Assembly (NCBI GenBank): GCA_030062745.1
Contig: CP099845.1
Location: forward strand, 21,970,556 to 22,034,555
Source: Capitulum mitella
Lineage: Eukaryota > Arthropoda > Thecostraca > Pollicipedomorpha > Pollicipedidae
Direction: 5' to 3'
Length of the DNA stretch: 64,000 nucleotides
The position numbers were made by a program, and so were the translations under genes. Positions 1 through 13,113 of the stretch are shown one piece after another (the first letter of the stretch is position 1; each line of letters opens with the position of its first letter). The notes under the pieces are model-generated. The model was not told where the DNA came from. It did not search any database and saw nothing but the letters and a program-made list of their open reading frames with translations.

Positions 1-3000
1 ATCAGCAGCCTGTACTCTCCAGACACCGCCTCAGAGACCAACGACTCCGCACCTTTGGTGCAAATGACGGCAGCCGTCCCCGATGTCACCGATTTGCCCA
101 GCTTGCCGCCCAGGCGCTGGATGCGCTTGGTGACGTCATCGCCGACGTCACCGGCCACGGCGAACGTCAGCTTCGTCAGCGGAGTGGCGTTGGCTTTCTG
201 CTCCCTGCGGTCGCCAACAAGGTGCAGCAACTTCTGTTACACTGGGAAACGGCAGTCTGCGCGAAGGGAATACTTGAAGGGCAGCTTTCCGCGAATGTGC
301 CACTACATGCAAGACGGCTTTGAAAACACCACAAACACGTACGCTCTCGAATGGGGGACTGCAATGCAGTCTAAAACGTAAGCACCACTGGGTGCAAGAT
401 TTCCCAGTGCAGCCAACATTCTGGCTGCTTCACTCTGAATCACTCCACCGACCGTTGCCACCCCGAAGCTCACACAAACCACGCGTTGGTACAAAGAACC
501 AGCACCTGAAAACAGGTTCCTGAAACTGTACGGACTAAAAAGACAGCCCTGTCGCCGACAGGTCCAACTCTAGCCGAAGACCTGGGGTCGGGGAGGTGGA
601 TATGTCCGGCAGGCCACCGCCGCCACTCACTCCTTCTCTCGGCTCGTCGAGGCCGAAGTCTCCCCAAGGTCCGCCATGAGGCGCTTGCCCAGCTTGCACT
701 TGTACTTTTTCCTGCGACATATGGCGTGAATCAGGAGAAACAAGCGCAGCGTCGCCACGCTGGTTCGGTAGCGTGAATGCGCTGCGATCGCACTGAACTG
801 CGATACTGCGTGAAGGCGCCGACACGTGTACAGCAACACTCGGCGCAGCAACCTCCTGCGCAAATACTTCGAAGCACACGTGGAGACGGCTCTCCCGACA
901 ACACTTTCAGTAAAGCCGCTGGGCAGTACTGACAGTCGAGGTGTCAAGAATCCGTGATAAAACAAAAAACAGCACAACGAAAGAAGTGACAATCGATACA
1001 ACTCATCTACCCATCCCACCATGAAACTGGCCGACAACTCCCAGTCAAACGGCAGGATGGCAGAGTTAGTCAATGCAGAGATCAGCTATGACGCAGAAGC
1101 AGCCGTGGCCGTCTCCTGAGCGCGCTAACGCCAACTGGGTACACAATGGTTCCTTACAAGAACGGATACTCGTCAGAAAGCTCCTTGGGCACGGTGAAAC
1201 GCCGCCGCTTGGGCTCCTTCTCCACGTTGGTGCACTTGGTCCACTCTGTCAGATTACCCAAACACTGGTAACCGATTCCACTCCTGCGAACAAGGGCAGC
1301 GGCCAATGAAATCATCCCAATACGGGTAACCGGCCCCGCTCCTGCGAACAAAAAACACACCGCAAACGTCCCCGTCACCGTGAAACAGTCCGCCGCGACA
1401 CTGACAGAGCCATTGTCCAGCACGGGGCGGTTCTGCCCGCGCACCGAGCCAAATCGCGGAGGATGGTTTTCGCGTCCGGGAATTGCCGTGACCTTTCGCG
1501 TCGGGCGTTTTCGTGTCGTGAACTCAGTCACAAACCGCCCGTGACCGGCGGATCACCGTCACTGATCTCGGCTCGGGGATACGTGACCATCCCTGCATGC
1601 AGTCATTGATCTCGGCTCGGGGATACGTGACCATCCCTGCATGCAGTCTTTTTTCCGTCCGCCCCCCACCGGAGTCTTCATCCGCACCCGTGACCCGTCA
1701 GCTCCCATGGAGACGACCTGACCCGGTCTGACCCAGCGCCGGGCCCGCCTCTGCGGGCCGCGCACTGACCTGAACACCAGCTGGCCCTGTTTGCAGACGG
1801 TGCAGGCCTCCAGCGCTCCGAACGTCATCTGATCGGCAAGCCGGTCCAGCATCTGCGGCACGCTGCCTCCTTCAGTAGCTCGTCAACACGGGCTTCACAC
1901 CCACACCTCCAGCGCCCAAACAGCACCGCCGTACTCAACGTCTCCGCCTGCGTCATGAACGAACGATCACAGTCACCGAAACGGATTCCTGCTAGCTGGA
2001 AAACTGCCGAAAAAGCAGGAACATCGTTATATCGGTTTATTATCCGATATTAACAATTATTAATCCCGCTATTACAAAACGGAACTGTTCAAGTAAAACT
2101 GCGCTGCACTGCAACTGAAACAGACACCATCCGTCGTCAAAAGCGCTTAATCCTATGTCAATGAAAAATTACTCCAAGGAGCAAATTTCAAGGTGCCGTT
2201 CAGGGCATCTAAGGTCACCACGCAGAATCCCGCTCGGAGACGTTCGCGGCGCACCTTGTCCTCGCCGGAGGGCACCTCCTGGTCGTTCTGCTCCAGCAGC
2301 AGCTGCAGCTCGCGCTTCCCGAGCTGCTTCAGCTGGTCGCGGAACTTGAAAATGGCCTGATTCTGCTGCTTGAGCTGGGCGCGGTCGGCGCTGTCGGTTT
2401 TGTCGGTGCGAGGCTTCTTTGACGGCCCGTCCACGGCGTCCTCGGCGGGACGCTTCCTGGGGACAGCCGCGGCCGGCGTCAGCCGTCGCCCGCGCCCACG
2501 TCAGCGGCGACGTCACCAGTGATGTCGGCGGACCAGGGCTAGTTCGTGTCGGTCATGATGTCGCCAAGCTTGGCCGTTCGAGTCGATGATATCGCCGGAC
2601 TTGGACCAATCACGTCAATGGTGACGTCACTGGTGTGGCTAACATTTACAGGCCGTTAACGGCACTGGATTTCGGTCGTTAACGCACTGTGCCTAGGAGG
2701 CGGCGGTCGACTGCGGCAGTCGTCATGTAACGCAAGGCGACGAGAAAACTCTACTTCCATGAAAAGCTCTGCAGCGCAACCAGCGGATGCAGCGATGTTT
2801 TATGAATGTCTGACGAATGCTTTAAAGCCGAGGGCCTGACGCTTTACTTCGCGACCCGTCTCAGACCTGTGTTCACGCTAAATAACGCATAGTGCAACAC
2901 ATGTGCAAACAGATGAGCTGTTGCTTGTTTATTGGGGCTTAAGGGAGCACACCTTTGGACAAACTAAACCTGTTTGGTTCTGTGCAGTTGTTTAGCAACA

Positions 3001-4673
3001 CAGTCGAACCACTGCGTCTCTGGCTCGTGAGACACCACTACACCTCAATACTTACGCTTCGATTTTCTTCAGCTTCGCCTTGAGCATGTGCTGGTCCTCC
3101 TTGGACAGCGTCTTGAAACCGGGTAGTTTGGAGGCCTCCTCGAAGAACTCGAGCTCCTGGCGTTTCTCCACGAAGCAGTCGACGTGGTGCCATCCCATGT
3201 ACGGTCCGTAGGCGCGAGCTCGCTCCGAATCAAACACCTTCTTCCCCAGTCGGACTTCGCCCTGCGCCGCGAATTCCGCAAATCAGCAGAGGTGCCACAA
3301 ACGGCACTCAGTACAGCCACGGGGACGGGCAACGCAGACATGAAGGCGGTAGCTGAACAAATGGGGAGATTGACTGTGAAGCGTTGGTGAACAGTTGACA
3401 CTGCACAAGTCTGATATCAGTGTTAGTAAATAATAAATAATAACTAGTGTCAGTAAACCCAGACAGAATCCACTCCACTGCTTAAAAGGTTTGCATATGC
3501 ATTATGCACGAAAGTGATTCGCGGTAGAAATACAAAGATTCAGAATCCGGGACCAACATCTGATACAGATCCTAATCTACCTTCAGGATCTTTTCCTCGC
3601 ATTTTCTGCACTTGGCAGCACCGGACTTTGCATATTCCGTCTCAAAGTCCTTGAGAGCCATCTTGGCCTGGGTCTTGGTGGGCGCGGCGCCGCTCCCTCC
3701 AGCCGAGTCGCCTCCACCGGCGCCTGCCCGGCCAGACAGGCACAGCGGTGACGCCGACCCGCCGGCGCGGACACCCTCAACATTCCCCGGGGGTGAACTG
3801 CGGCCAGCAACCTTCTGACGTCATCCGGCACAGGGATGCCACAGAATGGGGACTCGGTCCCAACGTAATCCGGCGCCATCAGTAACGGGAAAAGCAAGGT
3901 CGCATCACAATTACGTACAAAAACATTACGCAGATCAAGCGCAAGAAATGCCTAACCCATACACCACGTGTCACGAATAGTTGTCAGGTTTCCTTGCCGT
4001 CGTTGCCACGGGCTTTGATGACTTGATGACACTGTCTGCCTACCTCCCAGCTTCTGGCGAATCTTCTCCTGGTCCTCGAAGCGGAGCGACTCGAAGTGTG
4101 CGATGTCGGCCACCGCCTTCGGCCGCTGTTTGGTGAAGAAGCACGAGAAGTGGTACCAGCTGGCCTGCTTCCCATCAAAGAATGGAGACTGAAAAACGGA
4201 CATACACGGAATGTTTGATGACCAAGGGGCTGCGGGCAGGGCTGGAAACGTCATGTTTTAGCGCCAAGGAGTACAAAACTTGCACTACAAACGCATTTTG
4301 TACTCCAAAAGTTCGTCCCTCTGCCTTAATAAAAAACCGCTTCGCAGGCATTTGAACATTTTCACAGGTATCTGAGCAAATCACTGTCTCCATCCAGTAA
4401 GATCCAGATGTGATGTATTTACTGACTCGGACCAAGAAAACTGGTTTCGACTTGCATTTCCGCTCACACAATGGGCAAAGTTTTGTGCTCCCACAGAAAA
4501 TGTAGACGTGGACACCACGCGCCTGAGAGCTGGCGCGCCCCGCGGCACCCGAGGCCCACCTGAACCATGGCCGCCAGTCGGAGCGTGTCCTTGCCGATAT
4601 TACCCTTGCAGCCCTTGCAGCCGGCTCGGCCGGATTTGGCGTACTCGGCGCGGAACGGGAGATCGTCCTCCAT
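1..4673 (-). CDS. PARP1: Poly(ADP-ribose) polymerase 1, N-terminal part (exons 1-9, truncated by window edge)
   Basis: Nuclear enzyme that binds DNA breaks and makes poly(ADP-ribose) from NAD+. Nine exons join in frame with GT/AG borders: 4673-4560, 4188-4044, 3723-3581, 3261-3056, 2456-2255, 1852-1770, 1283-1158, 711-631 and 204-<1, about 434 residues. Zn1 shows C19-x2-C22 with H51-x2-C54 around WYHFSCF. Zn2 shows C125-x2-C128 with H160-x2-C163. The third zinc site (PADR1) shows C287, C290, C305 and C315, next to WTKC. The last exon carries the start of a BRCT domain ([20 protein letters not shown]). Spacing matches animal PARP1. I chose ATG 4673 because it directly precedes the conserved EYAKSGRA block; the GTG just upstream is not needed. 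WGR, regulatory and ADP-ribosyltransferase domains must lie left of position 1. No breaks are seen. Introns of about 300-800 bp hold no other gene. Confidence 0.95.
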
Positions 4674-7211
4674 CACTGCCGACAGAATCGCGCATCACTA
4701 CAAAGCGTGCCCAGAGCAGCAGCCAGCAACCGCCACCAGGGCGCAAGGGGACCAGGTGTGACCTGCTCCCCAAAACGGGAAAGACCTCGGATTTCGGCAA
4801 CTTTACTGTCGAATTCCGCAGTTTTTATCCGTTTCTTTTTCGGTTGGTAAAGAAATGTTAAATCTGCGTCTTCATGGAACGGGCCATGATACCATGGTCC
4901 CTCCTTGACTATGCTTCTGCTGGGTAGCCAGGCGCAAATCCAGAGGGGAAGGAAACCATGCGGCTCAAAGGCTTCTCCAGTGGGAGATAACATCTAATAA
5001 AAGTACACAAAATATGTCAAGAAAGTCATAACGGAAACAGAAGGAGACGGCCACCGACTCCCGAATGCAGGTATCCCTTCCGGTCCATTCTACCCTAGGT
5101 AGATTTCCAGAAACAATCCACTCTCTGTGGAATGTTTCCGGGTTATGGGTTCTGGACTATGGGTTATGATCCTTTGGGATAATAACCCATAGGAACAAGT
5201 TCAAATGTTGCAACAAATCATGACTTAATACATTCTCCTTCACTCAAGAAATGTTCATTAACTTATTAGCGCACCATTACATTCCATGTCCTGAGGGTAG
5301 TTCCCTGGCTTCGCCATCTTTCCATGAGTAATTGTCACTGTCAATGAAGCAGGGAACTCCTCTAATCCCCCTAGGAACACAGAACCCTCACTGTTAACCT
5401 TTACCACCACCAGTAGTCAAACCCAAGTCTTTTCATGTTCACTGCTCAAGTCCTTTAAAAGTGAGGCAGTGGTTTCACGGAACAGCAGCTATTTGCTTCA
5501 TCTGGGTCTCCATCTTCCCTTATTTTTGACATCCTTCATTGTTAGATATTGCCATTTCATCCACATAGTGGGCTAAGTATATTCAGTTAAGAAGCAGTGT
5601 CATGCTGGGTTGTGTGTTTCCAATTCTGCAACCGTGGCACACAGTGTTGCCCACTAATGGCATCAGCTGGCTGCTGACAGTATTGCCTTTGGCCCACAGG
5701 TGAGTTGCATGGTTGCCAGATGCACAAACTGTAAAAGGTCTCATGATTTGTAGGTAAAAGTCTTCATGCCCGTTCACAATCTAATCAAATTTAGAAGCAT
5801 ATGAGTAATTTGGAACACTGTCTGAGGGATTTGGAAGACTGATGACAGATGAAGGGGGATCATTATTGAGGATACCTAATGATGCACAAGTTATGCATGT
5901 CCTCATCATATGCACAGAGTTGCAGCATGCAACCCCAGCTACCTCTGGCACTTGCACTGTGTGTGTCTATGGTATGTTGGGAAAACACACCTTTTTAGAT
6001 GCATTCAACCCAAACATGTGTAAATGGGTAGCATTGGGTCAGTGTCCACACTGACCTGAGCTTGTTCCTGGACTTTGGTCCTGCCATCCAGACATTAATG
6101 CATACTGTGTACACACTTCTAACAGGGCATGAAAGCACTGTCTGAAATGGACAGGTGTGGTTCGTCCTGCTAAGATGGACAATCCACAGCGACACCAGAG
6201 AATTCAGCTGTTGATGTGGTGCACTCAGCCCTTACCATACCTGCGTACCATATGGCTACCTGCAAACCACACCACAATGCTCTGTTGCTCATAAGCACTG
6301 CCAGAAAACATAGGCAAACAGCAAAATTGGGTGCACATTATAAAATAATCCAGTGGTGAATGGTGGTACAGGATACAGGCCCCTAACGACCAGTCTCTGC
6401 CACAAATGTCATCAGGTGTATTGTTCAGTTCATAAGTGTTTGGACATCACAGAAAGTTACATGGTTTTTTATCATATTTGTTCTCTTTCTGGGACTATCT
6501 CTACTTACCTGGACACACTATCATTTACATAGCTTCCAAAATAAATGCTCTTGCAGCTGTCCAAATGCAATAAATCAGGCATGAAATGTGTAATGCAATT
6601 ATGAGTCAGTGTTTGCAGGAAAATGTAAAAACAACAGCATATGTACTGGTTGCAATAAGGTCACTAAAAAATCTCAATACGTCAGCATACTGGCAGCTCA
6701 TTCATAAAAAAACTGATGGCCAAAAAGGTTCATAAATGTCCTAAAAAGAATAAAAAGGACATAAAAATAAAAACAAGAAGAATAAAGAAAACAGGCAGTT
6801 TTTTATCACCAATTTGAAAACATGGTCACCTGGCACTAAATTTTGCAATTTTATTTTATTTTTATCATTGCATCATCCAAAATGTGCAAGATGCTAATAT
6901 ATATGCACATACACATATATCTGCATATATAGGTATATATCCAAGGCTCTCCCATCCCATTCTGCATAACTACACAGAAATTACATTGGCAGATCCAACC
7001 TATGCTATCCAATGAACATGGATGCAGAAATTAAGCTTCTTGCAGAAAAATAATGGCCTTCAGAAAATGTCTACTTGATCTATTTACAAGATACAGGTAG
7101 GAACTCAGCAGCCTTAAACACCTCCAACACACACCAAGGCTGATGATGCCATTTGTGAATGAGAACAGGAACAAGGGTAATATCACATGCAAAAAGTTGT
7201 CTGGTACACCT
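4674..7211. other. Intergenic DNA upstream of PARP1
   Basis: The first few hundred bases should hold the PARP1 promoter and 5' leader, but I see no TATA box in a convincing place. The rest is AT-rich, with a short run of alternating purine-pyrimidine around 6895-6945. Open frames here are short and match no family I know. Confidence 0.5.
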
Positions 7212-7575
7212 AAGGTCTTGGGGTAATCCTTTAGAAGCGCACGCCATAAACCAAGCACACTGAATGACACACATACGGCGTGCCTGGCAAAAGGAGACGT
7301 CAGCTGTTGCAAGAAACAACAACATTATGCACTGGAGCTCCAGGGTCGTGGATCACCTACTATTTGCTAACCTAACGTAACCTAACCTAAACTAACCTAA
7401 CCTGCTGTGTAAAACAAGAGCGAATAGTAGGTGATCTACGACCTTGGAGCTCCAGTGCATAATGTTGTTTCTTGCAACAGCTGACGTCTCCTTTTGCCAC
7501 GCGCGCCGTATATGTGTCATCCAGTGTGCTTGGTTTAGGGCGTGCACTTCTAAAGGATTGCCAGGTCTTGGTTTC
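7212..7575. mobile_element. Foldback (long inverted repeat) element with CCTAA-rich loop
   Basis: Two arms of about 155 bp (about 7212-7368 and 7420-7575) are reverse complements with scattered mismatches. Landmarks are GGAGCTCCAGTGCATAATG on the right and its complement on the left. The 50-bp loop (about 7369-7419) is made of CCTAA/CTAACCTAA units, the arthropod telomere motif. There is no coding capacity; short open frames appear on both strands only because the arms mirror each other. Confidence 0.85.
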
Positions 7576-8578
7576 AGCCATCCTGCCAAAACTTCGAGCA
7601 TAACATGTGACACAATACCTGTGGCAGGTAATGCTAAAAAGGGCACAGACATAGGAAAATGAATGGAGCAACAATGTCATGAAAAGATGATAGACAAATC
7701 ACACATTTAGGGACTAAGGAAACAAACAGAGTTTCCTCATCATTCAATATTAATTTTAGTTGCATGACATTGGTGACTTAGCCAGGATTTTTGTAAGGAT
7801 ATGATTCAAGGCTAAGTAAAATGGCTTAGTACTGATCTTATCAACTGATAACTGCAAACATGGGAGACTGACCCTACCAAATAGCATATTAGAGAATTTT
7901 GAAAACAGAAGTACATTGCCTTTTAATAAAGAACTGCTTTTTAAACAAATAATTTACAATAATGGCAATGTTATTGCATTACATCTCACAATCACTGGGA
8001 CAGTGATGGATGTACACCACTACAAAATACACATAACACGGTTTAACCATATATTCTCGTACAAGCATAACCCGGCAGGAGTAATAACAAGCCAAGAACC
8101 AGGACCTACAACGCGAAACTCGCTTCAGCTTGCACCCGCCGCCAAACTTCAAAAGAAACCAAAAACGCATCAATGTACCTACCTGATCACTGGACACACC
8201 ACTCTGCGTCAGTTCTGGAGTGCTGTACGCACAAAAAGCACCAAAATCCCACGAACCTGAATGATAAAATGTCTTGTGTTGCAAAACTGGCAAACACGAC
8301 CCGCCGTCGATTCAGCCGCTCCACCACCCCGCGAGAATCGTGGCGCGATCGAAGGCTTCCACAGCGTGTTCGTTCGGGTCTTGGTAGCCGGCGCGCCAAA
8401 AATGAAGGAGTGGTACACCAGAGTCATCTATGAGCTATTGTTTCTACTACAATCTCTCGGTGAAGTGAAAGGGAGTAAAATGTGAAATCGACGGTATAAG
8501 ACTGTTTGCAGTTAGTAAGGCCAAAACCATTTTTAGGCTTTATGCAGTACCACATGCAGCACTGATGTTATCCAAAAT

Positions 8579-8621
8579 CGAAAGAGCTAAGAGCGTGCTT
8601 TGCGCGCTCTTACCTCTTTCG
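8579..8621. repeat. Short imperfect hairpin
   Basis: A 19-base arm starting CGAAAGAGCTAAGAGCG is followed, after a loop of about 5 bases, by its near reverse complement ending TACCTCTTTCG, with two mismatches. Confidence 0.6.
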
Positions 8622-9639
8622 ACCCGTTTTAGCGGGCGACATTTCAGACATGGCGGTCGCTCGGAAAAATTCAGATCGGGGTGCCAGTCAGTCCAAATTT
8701 CTGAACGTCCAGCGCCCCAACGCGCCAGCCGATCACGACACAAGTCGCGCCAGCCCACAAGGACACGGTCTGGTGCGCCGACTCGGCGAACAGATTGTGG
8801 TGCAGGTTTCGAAGGAATTCGTGGCGTATGGCGCGTGCCACGTGGCGCGAGCAGGACCTCTGCAGAATTCAGTTAATCACGGGTACGGGCCAAACGGCGG
8901 GTGCGGTTGACCCAAGACTTGGTGACAACATGGACCCCACTTGCGGGTGCGTGCTTTTATGGTCGGCACCCACGTGCGGTTTACGTGGCGATCCACAGGC
9001 ACGTGTTTCGGTTTGGACTCTGGGGCTTCCCGCTGCCAGAAGCAATGATTTAGGCGGCTGAAATTTGGTGGTTAGATAGACCTGTGTTAGGGCTATCCAG
9101 CGCTACTTCATATGATGAGGAGGGTGCAACGGGTCACGCACAGCGCGTGCGCCTCTTTTATACCAGTGTTTCTGATGGGCCAATGGCCGGAACGCAAACG
9201 GCGCAGTTTGGTGCGATGATGGTTTGGAAACGCGGACAAGCAGATGGGCAATGAATTTCGATGAATTCAGGCCGAAACGGGGTGCAGCTTGCATGTGAAG
9301 CGCGTGGTGCCTAAACGATTAACATCCCTTCTTTATTGCTGCAAAACTACTACATGTGAGATGCTGAAAATTCAGGAGTACGTGATACGTGGCATTCGAT
9401 ACATGTGACCGTATTGCATGCCAATAGCTTCAGCCTGATGTGTGCGGGGCGCACTTGCTGAGGTGTACCCCTTTGCCATTTAGGCCTTTGGTTTGGGAAC
9501 CGCTGATGCTGGAGGCGCCAAAGTTTGTGGTGGACTGCAGTCACAAACGCTGCCAAAGACAATCAAGATGCAGGGCATCAGTGGCAAGATGCTATCCATG
9601 TGAGCAAGGGTGCGGGAAGCGAGGGTCAGGGGGACCGCT

Positions 9640-9745
9640 GCTCCCAACTTTTTTGAAATTTAACATTGACCCTAAGCATGTTGACTGGAAAGAATTGACC
9701 CAAAATCCCTCTTTGCCCTCCCCCTTGTGAAATTCCCACGCCCCT
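9640..9745. repeat. Dispersed repeat, copy 1 (partner at 43.4 kb)
   Basis: Shares an ordered series of blocks with 43395-43510 in the same orientation: CCCAACTTTTTTG, then TTGACNGGAAAGAATT, then a pyrimidine-rich tail. It is probably the end of a DNA transposon; the rest of the element is not defined. Confidence 0.6.
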
Positions 9746-10449
9746 ACATGTGAGTGCTCAAGTTGTGAGATTTGGGATCCTCCGTTTGCGAAGTTTGTGA
9801 TTACCTTCCTTAGAAGCTTTATCAAGATAAAGGTACCAAGCGGGTGTTCAGGTCTGTGTGCGATATAAAACTTCGATTTTGACTCCAAACCAACCGTGTG
9901 ACGCGTTGTTTACCTCTAGTAATTATTCGAAGTTGAATAGGGCTACCGATAAATTATCGTAGAGCTGCGTTGCTATAAAGCAAGAGCTGCTCGAAATGTG
10001 CCGATCGGCGCGGGAAGGCTGGAAGCTGTCCGATGCCCCGAACGTCGGAAAAGAAATGCTGCAACGTGTTCAGAGGGTTCCAAAAATCCTTTTGACTATC
10101 ATTTCTCTAGGAGCAATCGGGGCAGACTAGAATTCTTTATATACAAAGCTGAGTGTCCAGTACGTGCATCCTGAGAATGACCTGATTTGTTCACAGTCTT
10201 CGATTTTCACATCATTGGAGGGGATCGAAAAAAGCCAGTCTGCTGTAAGCCCTAGCGTGGGTGTATTTACCCGGGTACGGGGACATGTCCCCCTGTTTTT
10301 GGCCCCTGGTGCGGACGCCCGCTTTACGTCTCAGAAAAAAATGGTTTCGATGGAAAACTAAAAAAAAAATGTCTGTTAAACCCGATCCGTAATAAGTAAC
10401 GAATACCGGGAGTTCCCCTTTTCTTTTTTTTGCTGAGGGGGCCTTTTAA

Positions 10450-11130
10450 AAGACGCACCCCCCACACATCGATTAACTACTCCTCGTGGACACGGCGCCC
10501 CGTACAGGTAAGTGCTCTCGTACAGGCCAGGTAACTCTGAAATGCCCGGCGCTCCATGCAGGCCATGCACCCCTCTCCTTGTGCAGATGAGACACCTCTA
10601 AAGAATTTGGCTTCCCTCGTAGACCAGACACGTCTAATATGGAGGCACCCTTACAGGCCAGGCGCCCCCCCCCCCTTCCAGTGCAGATTAGGCGACCCTC
10701 GGGGCCCGGCGACCTTGGAAAGCGAGGCGCCCCGTACACACAGGCACCCTTCGTATATTTGGCGCCCCTCTACAGAACAGGCGTCCGTACAGGATACCTC
10801 AAAGACCAGACACGTCTACGATACAGCCGCCGCTTGCGGACCAGGCGCGCCCGTACAGATCGGGCGTCCCTCGGGGGTTCGGCGCTCTTGGCGAGCGAGG
10901 CGCCTGGAACACATTAGGTGCCCCTCATATATTTGGTGCCCCTTTCTACTGGCCAGGCGCTCGTGCGAGACACCCTGCAGACCACACGCGTCTACGATGT
11001 GTGTGGTACTTACAGGTGCCCCTTTCAGGCCTGATGCCCCCGCCGCCCTCTGTAGATCAGGCGCCGCTCGTATATTTGGTGATCCGTCTGCAGACCAGGC
11101 GCTCGTACGGCACCAATGCCATTCTAAATG
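10450..11130. repeat. Degenerate GGCGCC-rich tandem array
   Basis: Dozens of diverged short units built round CCAGGCGCCC, GATCAGGCGC and CGTACAG recur at irregular spacings of roughly 20-35 bases. Open frames of 224 and 92 codons cross it, but their translations are only the repeat read in frame. Confidence 0.6.
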
Positions 11131-12140
11131 GACGGCGTCCCTGCTGGAGATCGGCGGACCCCCTCCCCCAGCAGGCTGGTGCCGTTGGAAGAGTGGACTC
11201 CCGCTTTTCGTCGCATTCCTACGCCTCTGAGCCCAGGGTGCCTGTGTGGAGGGAAGTTTTTTAATTTTTTAATTTTTATTTTTAGCCCATTTCTACAAGC
11301 CGGACCGTCCCTCAAGCACCCGGGTGCCTTGGCATCTTAAAGTCCCCATCTGGCAGAAGTCCAGAGGCGCTAAGATAGCTTAAGTGATCTTCTGACGGGT
11401 TAATGTGCTCCTCTGACAAGTCAAGATGCTGCTGCTCCAGCTCAGAGTGCCCTTTTGAAGCTTGGGGGTTCTCCTCTAGCGACTGATCTACACGGCCCCT
11501 GGCAAGTCGGAGTGCTCTTATAGGAGCTGTGGGACCCACAACTTCTACAAGGGCACTCCACACACGCAGTTTTGTACAATGCTAGAGTGCATACGACCAA
11601 ACCTTTACTTTGTTCGGCGTTCGTGTGCGGCACAAATCTAAATACAGTGCTACACTCGGCGCCTCGAACAACATATCCGTCGGTTTTCCAGTCACAAGTT
11701 CCTTCTTCTCAAGCTCAAAACACGTAACCACATAGAGGCATGTGTATGACAGCCAGAGGCGTAGCCAGGATTTCTCCAGGGAAAAACCTCTTGGGACCGA
11801 AACACCTCGGACTTCGGTCATGCTATCTTCGAGTTCCGGATATTTTTTATTCATTTTTAATTCTGGCGCCTAAAGAAACGTGGAGTTTTTGGCCCAAGTC
11901 CCCTCCCCTCGGTGATCACGCCCTACTAACAGCCCATAGGGCAAGCAGGACAGCGGCCATAATAGGTACAGATCTGAGGGGAGGGGCGAAAGGGACGGTC
12001 GCCCCCCCCCCCAACCCTTGGGATTATGGAGCTCTTACCCGTCGAAGGCGGGTAAGAGCATGAAAACCTTTCACGAACGAATGTTGTCCGTGGATTCATT
12101 CAGAAACCCTGCCGAAAAAGCGCACATACAACATCATTCA
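11131..12140. other. Intergenic DNA with transposon-end fragment
   Basis: At about 11753 a CAGAGGCGTAGCCAGGATTT sequence looks like a hAT-type terminus whose partner I cannot find. A short perfect hairpin lies at 12031-12059. No gene is seen. Confidence 0.4.
12031..12059. repeat. Perfect 11-bp-stem hairpin
   Basis: GCTCTTACCCG, a 7-base spacer, then CGGGTAAGAGC. The stem is perfect. No U-run follows to suggest a terminator-type RNA. Confidence 0.8.
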
Positions 12141-12149
12141 CCCCTTGAG

Positions 12150-13110
12150 ACATGGGCGTGGTTTTCGGAAAATGATTGTGGGTGCCCAAAACGCATATGG
12201 GGACATCCAGACATTGCGTATCTGGGGGAAGGGTCGTGGCAGGCGTTTATGCCTTAAGTTCAGAGAAATGATTTTAAAAGGGTTTAATGGGAGGTAAATT
12301 ACGGAAGGATGACCCGTAAATGATAGGTGGCTTCATGGCGGCGACTTCCTTAGAGATTATATGTGTTTTTCCAGTATCCCAAAAACGCACTCCGGGGAAT
12401 TTTTAAGATTGGTTATGGATTACCATGTAAATGAAAGTGCATTTTGGTCATCTTAGACCAATATTTCATGCATTTTAGTTATTGTATCTATCGACAGTGA
12501 TATCGGTAGGCAAAATGCATTGCACAGTATTAGAGGAAAGGGCCAATCGACGAATAGAAAAAACAAAGGTAAATCTTGGACGCATCCGATGCTTACTTAA
12601 CACTCTGCCTTATTGTGCCAGACGCAGTTATAAGTGGCAGCGATGACTGTTTTGAAAAGAAACAGCACCAACGTATTTCGACCTTTTTACGTAATGCCTG
12701 CCTGCGGAGGAAATTCGTGGCACTGCAGCGGTACTTATCTGAATCCATGGTGGCCGCCTTCATAACTTCGATGTTCGTTAGCTGCTGTCGGCTTCGACAT
12801 CGCTGAGGTTAACGATACGCTAACCCGATTCATCGGCGATTTAGTGTTGGGAAAGAAAATGGGGCAAATAAATTGAACTTGGGCTGGCAGCCAGCCGACT
12901 TACCTACCTCAGTGAAATATGAGCAAACGAGAATCCGTTGGTTAGAATGAATGGTAACTACACTTTGGTTCATAAAAATGTCCTCTTCAATCGTACTGGC
13001 ACAGTTAAAAATCGCGGTATGAGTAGATACACTCCCTTGAATGGAAGACGTTTCTCCAGGACCCGATTTGACACAATGTTACCTGGAGGGTGCATGAAAA
13101 AGCAACTGGT
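12150..13110. mobile_element. hAT-like non-autonomous element, partial copy inverted to the next element
   Basis: Blocks across this segment are the reverse complement of 13320-14290. Examples are GTGGGTGCCCAAAACGCATA near 12175 against the complement near 14245, and the match of about 12990-13105 to 13320-13440. The left end begins with a GGGCGTGGTTTT motif resembling the termini of its neighbour. No intact open frame. Confidence 0.65.
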
Positions 13111-13113
13111 GGA

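Larger units (their letters stand above)
7576..10440. other. Non-coding DNA with a GC-richer stretch at 8.28-9.3 kb
   Basis: The segment from about 8280 to 9300 is richer in G+C and has an 86-codon open frame from 8650 that I do not recognise and do not call. A hairpin sits at 8579-8621. A segment at about 9640-9745 is shared with 43395-43510. No gene can be supported. Confidence 0.4.

Noticed and set aside
4674..4676. GTG start for PARP1 one codon before the ATG
   Set aside because: Eukaryotic initiation at ATG 4673 suffices and fits the conserved N-terminus.
10556..11230. 224-codon plus-strand frame
   Set aside because: Runs along the degenerate GGCGCC array.
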